A stretch of 16,086 bases of DNA. It comes from CAZCBJ01 sp964496705 (lineage in GTDB: Bacteria; Chloroflexota; Anaerolineae; Anaerolineales; Anaerolineaceae). The notes beneath the pieces were generated by a model. The model was not told the DNA's origin and ran no database searches. It saw only the letters and a program-made list of their open reading frames with translations. The position numbers were made by a program, and so were the translations under genes. Numbering within the stretch: the stretch's first letter is position 1; every line of letters begins with the position of its first letter. Shown piece by piece: positions 1 through 6,703 of the stretch. The stretch spans positions 1 to 16,086 of the forward strand of contig CAZCBJ010000078.1 of assembly GCA_964496705.1 (NCBI GenBank). The letters are read 5' to 3'.

Positions 1-1314
1 ATGTAACTCGCCGGGATGTGTCTCGCTGTTATAGTTATTAAAAATGTGAGCGATAACTTTCGTTCCATCAATGCCTTCCCACTGGAAGACGTTGTATGGG
101 AAAGTGTCCCCGCCATTATAGGTCCAAAATATTTTTTGGGTGGCGAAATAATTTATCCCGCAGCCTTTCATGATCTGTGGCAGAGCGCCGGAATAACCGA
201 ACACATCTGGCAACCACAAAATTTCCGAATCAACTCCGAATTCTTCTGCGAAGAATCTCTTTCCGTAGAGGAATTGCCTGATCAACGACTCGCCACTGGT
301 CAAATTGGTATCAGATTCAACCCACATACCGCCTTCAACGATGAGGTTTCCGCTTTGCTGCGCCTTTTTCGCTTTATCGTAGAGCTCAGGATATTTTTCT
401 TTCAGTACTTTGAACAAATAGGCCTGGCTCTGGATAAATTTATGCTCAGGATATTCAGCCATCAAGGTCAACTGGTTTGAGATTGTCCGTGCAATTTTCC
501 TGTCTGTTTCTTGCAGCGGCCACAACCAGGCAACATCCAGATGCCCATGTCCGATGGTGTATAGGAGAGGCGCGGTGGATCCATTCTGGCATTCTAAAAG
601 GGGCTGTAGAAAACTTTGAGCGTGGCGGACAGTCTCGAGCATTTGGTCTGGAGGCAACTCAAAATCAACGATTAATGTAAATTGGCGTAAAGCCTCGTCT
701 ATCTCTGAGACCCTCAATGAATTAGCGTCCATATATGCCCGAATCTGGTAGAGGGTTTCAACATCCAACCAAAGCTGGTAAATCTCCTCGTTCCAGATGC
801 CGATGCTGGATTGTGATATTTCGACCTGTGCTGGGCAGGGTTCAGGAATGGAAATTTTTCCATATGGAACAGGGCCCTCTCCGACTAAAAGAGGGCCATG
901 TCCAGCGTACGATTCGATCCAGACATCATAAATGGCGTCTGGTTCGCATGATTGGTTTAAGGTGATATAAGAATGAGCCCAATCCATGGCTTGCACTATT
1001 TCACCATTAACGAATACCAGCCCTTCGCCTTCATATCCTTCAGATAAAAGTCCCAAATGCAGGACAACCCGTTGTTCGCGGCATGTGCTTGGAATTTTGA
1101 ACGCGGTGTGAAACCAGCCGTACTCCCATTTCTTTCCCCATCTCGTTCCAACCGGCATGGGCTTGCATTGCGCATTCTTTGCCTGGCTATAAGTCAAATG
1201 GTCAAAGGTGGTGAAGCCTTCCAGATGTAAGGATACAACTGGTGTATAAAAATGGTTGCGAATTTCACGCCGCCAATGGTCGATCCGGCGTTGCCATTCT
1301 GGACTGAGCGCCAT
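1..1314 (-). CDS. GH38 alpha-mannosidase (N-terminal 438 residues; C-terminus beyond the left edge)
   Basis: The reading frame starts with ATG at 1314 and stays open to position 1, so the gene is cut by the window edge; GH38 enzymes of this type are usually about 1000 residues. A Shine-Dalgarno sequence (AAAGGA) precedes the start. Residues 1-230 fit the N-terminal beta-rich domain of bacterial and vacuolar GH38 enzymes. The catalytic domain begins near residue 255 with GHGHLDVAWLWPLQET, which holds the zinc-ligand pair H258 and D260. LWLPDVFGYS follows, with D370 as the expected catalytic nucleophile, then the PQIMKGCGINYF segment typical of the family. In this family these enzymes release alpha-linked mannose with zinc and retain the anomeric configuration. 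No signal peptide is visible, so it should act in the cytoplasm. It begins 18 bp after the GH4 gene and is probably its operon partner. The exact mannosidic linkage cannot be read from the sequence. Confidence 0.93.
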   Translation of the reverse strand, partial: MALSPEWQRRIDHWRREIRNHFYTPVVSLHLEGFTTFDHLTYSQAKNAQCKPMPVGTRWGKKWEYGWFHTAFKIPSTCREQRVVLHLGLLSEGYEGEGLVFVNGEIVQAMDWAHSYITLNQSCEPDAIYDVWIESYAGHGPLLVGEGPVPYGKISIPEPCPAQVEISQSSIGIWNEEIYQLWLDVETLYQIRAYMDANSLRVSEIDEALRQFTLIVDFELPPDQMLETVRHAQSFLQPLLECQNGSTAPLLYTIGHGHLDVAWLWPLQETDRKIARTISNQLTLMAEYPEHKFIQSQAYLFKVLKEKYPELYDKAKKAQQSGNLIVEGGMWVESDTNLTSGESLIRQFLYGKRFFAEEFGVDSEILWLPDVFGYSGALPQIMKGCGINYFATQKIFWTYNGGDTFPYNVFQWEGIDGTKVIAHIFNNYNSETHPGELH

Positions 1315-1332
1315 GAGTGATCCTTTCTGTGG

Positions 1333-2664
1333 TTATTTCACTTCGTGAGATTTGAAGTGGGGCAGATAGGGCTTGTTCTTTTGCAGCATCGCATTGACCA
1401 TTGTCTTGATCTCAGCGAGAGAGAGAACAGCAGCCGTCAAGGGATCGTAGCAGATCGCGTGGAAAACCAACCTGGGGTCGCCCGTCAGCGCAGCCTCGAC
1501 CGCCATCTCTTCCACGGAGACGCTGACATGGTTCAAAGCGACACATTGAGCTGGTAATGCGCCAACCGGCACCGGATGGAAACCTGCTCTATCCACAAAT
1601 ACGGGTACCTCCACGCAGACATCATCAGGCAGGTTGGTGATGAGTTTTTGATTGGGAACGTTGCCATTGAACCCGAAAATTTCGCCACCTTTCCAGGCAT
1701 TGATAATATAGGCGGCATACTCGTGACCACGTTCGAGGCTGATGGGAGTTTCGCGGGCAAACCAATTTTTGGCTTCGTCTTTCCATGTATTTTCTGCGTT
1801 CTGATATTCTTTGAGGATATAGGCATATTCGCCTGGATTCCAACCTGTGCCATGTGTGCAGTATTTTTCGATCAGATCAGGGCGTTTACGAAACCACCAG
1901 TTATATTCTGAATTGTGTCCGCTTGATTCGGTGACATAGTAATCCAGATGTAGGAACATTTCATTGCGGACAATTTCTTCATTGTAAATATCAGGTCTTT
2001 CGGTCACCGCTTTTCGGATCAATGGATAGGCGTCGCGCTTATTCCAGTCATATTTCAGATACCAAGCCTGGTGATTAATCCCAGCGCAAGTGTATGTGAC
2101 TTCTTCCATGGGTGCGCCAATCCATTCGGCCAGCATTTCCGCAGTCCCCTGCACACTGTGGCAAAGACCGGTGAGCTTGATAAAAGATTCTTTCTGCATT
2201 GCACGGCAGAGCATTGCCATGGGGTTGGTGTAATTTAACAGGATGGCGTCCGGACAATATTTCTCCATGTCCTTAACAATACTGAGCATAACTGGAATGG
2301 TGCGCAGCGCGCGGAAAATGCCTGATGGACCGCGAGTATCACCAACATTTGTGTCGATGCCGAACTGTTTCGGGATTTCAATGTCATACCGCCAAACGTT
2401 TGTTTCACCCACCAATATTGTGCAAAGGACTGCGTCAGCGCCTTTAAGCGCCTCCACGCGATCCAATGTAGCTTCAACTTTGGCGGGATATTTCCCGAGG
2501 TCTATAATTTTCTGGACCGACGCTCGGGCAAATTCGAGCCGTTCCGCATTTATATCCATTAAACACAGAGTCGCATCCTGCAGCAGCGGGAAAGTCAACA
2601 CATCGCGGACCAGTCCGCGGGTAAAGCCCAGGCTTCCCGCCCCGATAAAAGTGATTTTCGTCAT
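1333..2664 (-). CDS. GH4 NAD- and metal-dependent glycosidase, alpha-galactosidase (MelA) type
   Basis: This 443-residue protein has the GH4 layout. A dinucleotide-binding motif ITFIGAGSLGFT lies at residues 4-15, followed by NVGDTRGPSGIFRALRTIP and NYTNPMAM. The metal-ligand motif is CHSV with C168, and the second ligand lies in GINHQAW with H198. Family members oxidise C3 of the sugar with bound NAD+, eliminate the aglycone and reduce the product again, using Mn2+. In GH4 the CHSV signature is associated with alpha-galactosidases on unphosphorylated substrates, whereas phospho-glucosidases carry CNVP or CDMP. Length matches MelA (about 450). I chose the ATG at 2664 because GGAGG stands 7 nt upstream and the GAGS fold starts at once; an in-frame ATG at 2739 would add 25 unlikely residues. 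It is the first gene of the leftward pair. Substrate specificity beyond alpha-galactoside type is inference. Confidence 0.93.
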   Translation of the reverse strand: MTKITFIGAGSLGFTRGLVRDVLTFPLLQDATLCLMDINAERLEFARASVQKIIDLGKYPAKVEATLDRVEALKGADAVLCTILVGETNVWRYDIEIPKQFGIDTNVGDTRGPSGIFRALRTIPVMLSIVKDMEKYCPDAILLNYTNPMAMLCRAMQKESFIKLTGLCHSVQGTAEMLAEWIGAPMEEVTYTCAGINHQAWYLKYDWNKRDAYPLIRKAVTERPDIYNEEIVRNEMFLHLDYYVTESSGHNSEYNWWFRKRPDLIEKYCTHGTGWNPGEYAYILKEYQNAENTWKDEAKNWFARETPISLERGHEYAAYIINAWKGGEIFGFNGNVPNQKLITNLPDDVCVEVPVFVDRAGFHPVPVGALPAQCVALNHVSVSVEEMAVEAALTGDPRLVFHAICYDPLTAAVLSLAEIKTMVNAMLQKNKPYLPHFKSHEVK

Positions 2665-2783
2665 TTTGGCCTCCAATTCTGGGATATATGAATAGTATAA
2701 TCCAAAGTATATCTTCCATGGGCATGACCGGCCGGTCAACCATTCCTCCCATACATACTTCAGTAGAAATCAGATGAGAGAAA
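2665..2783. promoter_or_regulatory. Divergent promoter region between the GH4/GH38 and GH130-GH78-GH94 operons
   Basis: This 119-bp gap separates two head-to-head operons, so it must hold both promoters. On the + strand a perfect TATAAT lies at 2696-2701, without a convincing -35 box at 16-18 bp. On the - strand TATACT occurs twice, at 2699-2694 and 2711-2706. A TTGACC at 2739-2734 on the - strand could be a -35 box, but its distance to the nearer TATACT is 22 bp, which is long. The - and + hexamers overlap, so the two polymerases probably compete. The start sites are inferred, not seen. Confidence 0.5.
2725..2738. promoter_or_regulatory. 14-bp perfect palindrome, candidate operator
   Basis: The sequence TGACCGGCCGGTCA is identical on both strands. 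It lies just downstream of the + strand TATAAT and covers the possible - strand TTGACC box, so a bound protein could repress both directions. GACCG...CGGTC half-sites recall operators of TetR-type repressors, but LacI or other families cannot be excluded. No regulator gene lies in this window, so its partner is unknown. Confidence 0.5.
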
Positions 2784-4028
2784 ATGCGGACAAGCGAATA
2801 CCACCTCCGTTTAGCCAAACTTGTTGCCTCTCACCAGGATTTGGTCGAGCGACGAAATTTAGTCGATCAATCCTGGGACAATGGGTTATTTGAGCGTTAT
2901 ATTTATCCTGTATTGACCGCTGATCATATTCCTTTATATTGGCGTTTTGATTTCGATCCTCAGTCGAACCCGTTTTTGATGGAAAGAATGGGTGTAAATG
3001 CGGTATTTAATCCCGGAGCGGTGGAATGGAATGGGAAAATACTCCTCATTTGCAGGGTGGAAGGATACGACCGAAAATCATTTTTCGCGATCGCCGAATC
3101 GCACAACGGCATTGATGGGTTCAGGTTCTGGGATGAGCCGATCACCATGCCTGAAACGGAGAATCCGGACACGAATATTTATGATATGCGCGTTACGATT
3201 CATCAAGATGGTTGGATCTATGGCTTGTTTTGCACAGAAAGGAAGGATCCTAATGCGCTGGCAGGTGATATGAGCAGCGCGGTAGCTCAATGCGGCATCG
3301 CCCGCACCAGGGATTTCCAGACATGGGAGCGGTTGCCCGATTTGAAATCATCATCTGCCCAACAACGAAACGTCGTTCTTCATCCGGAGTTCATTGATGG
3401 AAAATATGCGTTATATACACGCCCCCAGGATTCTTTTATTGAAACCGGGAAAGGCGGCGGGATTGGTTGGAGTCTTACCACCAGCATGCTAAATGCGGTA
3501 GTTGATTTTGAAACCATTATTGATGAGCGCGTTTATCACACCATAAAGGAACAGAAAAACGGTCAGGGGCCTGCGCCGATAAAAACCCCACTTGGGTGGA
3601 TTCACATAGCGCATGGAGTCAGAAACACCGCGGCGGGCTTAGGATATGTTTTATATGCATTTATGAGTGACCTCGCGCAACCGTGGCATGTGACGCATCG
3701 ACCAGGCGGTTATTTGATAGCACCGGTCGGCGCCGAACGAACCGGCGACGTTTCCAACGTCGTGTTTTGTAATGGAGCGGTTGCCCGGGAAGATGGTTCT
3801 GTGTTGATCTATTATGCCTCATCGGATACGCGAATCCATGTAGCCACCACGACGATTTCGAAATTAACTGATTATGTGATGAACACCCCCGAGGATGGTC
3901 TTCGATCAAGCGTCGGTGTGGAGCAACGCAAGCGGCTCATTCATAAAAACAAAGCCTTTCTGCGACAGAATGACGAAGTATTGTTTACAGATTTCATTGA
4001 CGAAGACGATAAAAGTGAGGCGAAATGA
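2784..4028 (+). CDS. GH130 glycoside phosphorylase, 4-O-beta-D-mannosyl-D-glucose phosphorylase type (GH130_1)
   Basis: The 414-residue product closely resembles 4-O-beta-mannosyl-glucose phosphorylases of GH130 subfamily 1. These convert Man-beta-1,4-Glc plus phosphate to alpha-mannose 1-phosphate and glucose. Features matching my memory of that subfamily are NPVLTADH-like YPVLTADHIPLYWRFD (about residues 41-56), NPFLMERMGVN, DTNIYDMRVT with D134 as the expected general acid, GLFCTERKDP, AQCGIARTRDFQTWERLPDL, QQRNVVLHPEF and GQGPAPIKTPLGWIHIAHGVRNTA. Length agrees with the family (about 390-410). No signal peptide is present. The Shine-Dalgarno before 2784 is weak (GAGAG). The stop overlaps the next start by 4 nt (ATGA), which suggests translational coupling to the GH78 gene. 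Other mannan phosphorylation genes such as cellobiose 2-epimerase are absent nearby. Confidence 0.93.
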   Translation: MRTSEYHLRLAKLVASHQDLVERRNLVDQSWDNGLFERYIYPVLTADHIPLYWRFDFDPQSNPFLMERMGVNAVFNPGAVEWNGKILLICRVEGYDRKSFFAIAESHNGIDGFRFWDEPITMPETENPDTNIYDMRVTIHQDGWIYGLFCTERKDPNALAGDMSSAVAQCGIARTRDFQTWERLPDLKSSSAQQRNVVLHPEFIDGKYALYTRPQDSFIETGKGGGIGWSLTTSMLNAVVDFETIIDERVYHTIKEQKNGQGPAPIKTPLGWIHIAHGVRNTAAGLGYVLYAFMSDLAQPWHVTHRPGGYLIAPVGAERTGDVSNVVFCNGAVAREDGSVLIYYASSDTRIHVATTTISKLTDYVMNTPEDGLRSSVGVEQRKRLIHKNKAFLRQNDEVLFTDFIDEDDKSEAK

Positions 4029-6703
4029 TCACGGTTGGTAGATTGCGTTGTGAATATAAAGAAAATCCACTTGGGATAGATCAAACGCAACCCAGGTTAA
4101 GTTGGGTTATCGAATCTGCCGAAAGGGCTCAATATCAATCCGCCTATCAAATACAAGCTGCCAGCGATCCGGATTTGTTGTTATCCGGGACGCCGGATTT
4201 ATGGGATACCGGCAAGGTTGCCTCGTCCATTACGTCTCATATTCCTTATGACGGCAAACCATTAATCTCGCAGCAGGCTGTCTACTGGAGAGTGAGAGTC
4301 TGGGATCAGCAGGATCAGGAGTCAGATTTCTGCTCGCCTGTTTTTTGGGAAATGGGATTGTTGAAACGCACCGATTGGCAAGCCAAATGGATAGGGACCT
4401 CATTGGTTGGTGGTCCTCAAACAACCATTCCTTGTCCATATATACAGAGGAATTTCTGGTTATCTGCTCAGCCAGCTAAGGCGCGTTTATACATCACTGC
4501 TTTGGGGGTTTATGAAGCTTTTCTGAATGGAATAAAGATTGGTACGCATATATTGCCACCCGGATGGACAGATTATGCGAAACGTGTTCAATATCAGGTA
4601 TACGATGTCGCGGATCTATTATCCACAGGGGATAACGCAATTGGCTTGGTATTAGGAGATGGATGGTACTGTGGACATATTGGATGGTGTGAACGGCAGT
4701 ACTATGGAGATCGACCAAAAATTTTTGCACAGTTGGAAGTGATTCAAGGAGACGGAACGAGTGTATTTATCGCAACCGATGCGCAATGGAAATATAATTT
4801 TGGCCCTCTGTTGGAGTCTGATCTTCTCATGGGTGAAAGTTACGACGCGCGCCTTGAGTTCTCGAAATGGGCGACTGCGGATAACGACCTTTCGGACTGG
4901 CCAAATGCAGTAGAATTCAACTTTCAAGAACCAACCCTCGTAGCCCAAATAGGCACGGGGGTTAAAGTCATTCAAGAAGTCAATCCAATCGCGCCTCCCC
5001 GAAAATTGGAGGGATTGTCAAAGAATACATGGATATTTGATTTGGGGCAAAACATGACCGGGGTAGTGCGTTTGGAGGTCAAGGGCGATCGTGGAGAAAC
5101 TGTGAGGCTAAGGTATGCCGAGATGGTAAACCCGGATGGGACTCTGTATACTGCCAATCTGAGGTCAGCCAGACAGACAGATTATTACACGCTGAAGGGT
5201 ACTGGAGATATTGAAACCTATGTGCCCAAATTCACCTATCATGGTTTCAGGTTTGTTGAGGTGAGTGGATTATCGCTTGCTCCAGATCAGTCTACGATTA
5301 CAGGTTTGGTCCTTCACTCTGACATGGAGGAGACCGGTTGGTTTCATTGTTCGGATGCCTTGATCAATCAATTGGCGCACAATATCAAATGGGGTCAAAA
5401 AGGTAATTTTCTTGATGTTCCCACGGATTGCCCGCAAAGGGACGAACGGCTGGGGTGGACTGGTGATGCCCAGGTTTTTGCAATGACGGCAGCCTATAAC
5501 TTTGATGTGGCTGCATTTTTCACCCGTTACCAACAAAACCTGGCGGATTCACAGGGACCACGTGGTGAATTTCCTCCATATTCGCCATTCATCCAATTGC
5601 AGATTCAAGAAGGTGGGCCAGCTTGGGCAGAAGCCGGGATCATTTGTCCCTGGACCATTTATCAGATGTATGGAGATGATGAAATTCTTCGCGCTTACTA
5701 CCCAAATCTGAAAAAATTTATGGATTTCCAAATTGAAACCAGCGAAAACTTTATTCGCTGTTTTCATGAGTATGATGGTTTTAAGGGGTTTGGTGATTGG
5801 CTTTCAATCAATGCTGAAACGCCGCGAGACCTGATTGGCACAGCTTTATTCGCTTATAGCGCATATCTGATGAGTCTTATTGCATCTGTGCTTGGTAATA
5901 TTGAGGATGAGCGAGCATATCAGAAGTTGTTTCAAGATATTCGCGAAGCATTTTGTTCTCGGTTTGTCTCACCGTCTGGGCTAATTTCTGGTGGTACGCA
6001 GACATCCTACGTTTTGGCGTTGCATTTTGATTTGTTACCAGAACATTTACGGGCCGGAGCACTGAGGGAGTTGGTCAATGATATACAAAACCGCAATTTT
6101 CACCTCTCCACGGGGTTTGTGGGCGCTCCCTATCTGCTTTTCGTATTAAGCAGATTCGGGCGACGTGACATCGCCTACCAGTTACTGAACCAAACCAGTT
6201 GGCCTTCTTGGCTCTATCCTGTCACCCAGGGAGCCACGACAGTCTGGGAAAGGTGGGATGGGTGGACGCATGACAAAGGTTTTCAAGATCCGGGGATGAA
6301 TTCTTTCAATCACTATGCGTATGGATCGGTGGGCGCATGGTTATATTCAGAAATTGGTGGAATTATTCACTTGCCTGAGCATCCGGGTTTTCGTGAATTC
6401 ATCATTGCACCGAAAGTTGATTGCGGTTTACAGAATGTGCTGTTCTCATTTGTCAGTCAGGCTGGCAAGATTATCAGCAAATGGGAGATGACTCAAACTG
6501 ATTTTGTGCTTGAGGTCCAAATTCCTTCCAATACCACCGCGCTGGTGAAGATTCCATTTTTTGGAACTCAAGATATCAACCACGATGGCGATGGTTATTT
6601 GCAGTTTCTTTATAAAAATACTGAATTCTGCGCATTTCGCGTTCCGGGGGGAAGGTATAAGTTCGTTACAAAACACGGTCGTTCAACAGGAGGAAAATCA
6701 TGA
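4025..6703 (+). CDS. GH78 alpha-L-rhamnosidase
   Basis: This 892-residue protein has the full GH78 domain order: an Ig-like N-terminal domain (about 1-115), the rhamnosidase N-terminal beta-sandwich starting at TDWQAKWIG near residue 115 and containing GVYEAFLNG and LGDGWYCG, a concanavalin-like domain (about 310-425), the (alpha/alpha)6 catalytic domain (about 430-770) and a C-terminal beta-sandwich. The catalytic domain shows DCPQRDERLGWTGDAQ (residues 468-482), which carries the general acid, and WERWDG with E742 as the expected general base of this inverting family. It should release terminal alpha-L-rhamnose from imported oligosaccharides, as no signal peptide is seen. GAGG a few bases before 4025 can serve as ribosome binding site. 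It overlaps both neighbours by 4 nt, so it is the middle gene of a tightly coupled trio. Confidence 0.95.
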   Translation: MITVGRLRCEYKENPLGIDQTQPRLSWVIESAERAQYQSAYQIQAASDPDLLLSGTPDLWDTGKVASSITSHIPYDGKPLISQQAVYWRVRVWDQQDQESDFCSPVFWEMGLLKRTDWQAKWIGTSLVGGPQTTIPCPYIQRNFWLSAQPAKARLYITALGVYEAFLNGIKIGTHILPPGWTDYAKRVQYQVYDVADLLSTGDNAIGLVLGDGWYCGHIGWCERQYYGDRPKIFAQLEVIQGDGTSVFIATDAQWKYNFGPLLESDLLMGESYDARLEFSKWATADNDLSDWPNAVEFNFQEPTLVAQIGTGVKVIQEVNPIAPPRKLEGLSKNTWIFDLGQNMTGVVRLEVKGDRGETVRLRYAEMVNPDGTLYTANLRSARQTDYYTLKGTGDIETYVPKFTYHGFRFVEVSGLSLAPDQSTITGLVLHSDMEETGWFHCSDALINQLAHNIKWGQKGNFLDVPTDCPQRDERLGWTGDAQVFAMTAAYNFDVAAFFTRYQQNLADSQGPRGEFPPYSPFIQLQIQEGGPAWAEAGIICPWTIYQMYGDDEILRAYYPNLKKFMDFQIETSENFIRCFHEYDGFKGFGDWLSINAETPRDLIGTALFAYSAYLMSLIASVLGNIEDERAYQKLFQDIREAFCSRFVSPSGLISGGTQTSYVLALHFDLLPEHLRAGALRELVNDIQNRNFHLSTGFVGAPYLLFVLSRFGRRDIAYQLLNQTSWPSWLYPVTQGATTVWERWDGWTHDKGFQDPGMNSFNHYAYGSVGAWLYSEIGGIIHLPEHPGFREFIIAPKVDCGLQNVLFSFVSQAGKIISKWEMTQTDFVLEVQIPSNTTALVKIPFFGTQDINHDGDGYLQFLYKNTEFCAFRVPGGRYKFVTKHGRSTGGKS

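Noticed and set aside
16..480. Open frame of 154 codons on the + strand
   Set aside because: It is the antisense of the GH38 catalytic domain, whose - strand frame gives HLDVAWLW and LPDVFGYS.
2665..2739. Upstream start of the GH4 gene at 2739
   Set aside because: The extra 25 residues do not fit the family, and the ATG at 2664 has a strong GGAGG at the right distance; the extension would also run through the palindrome.
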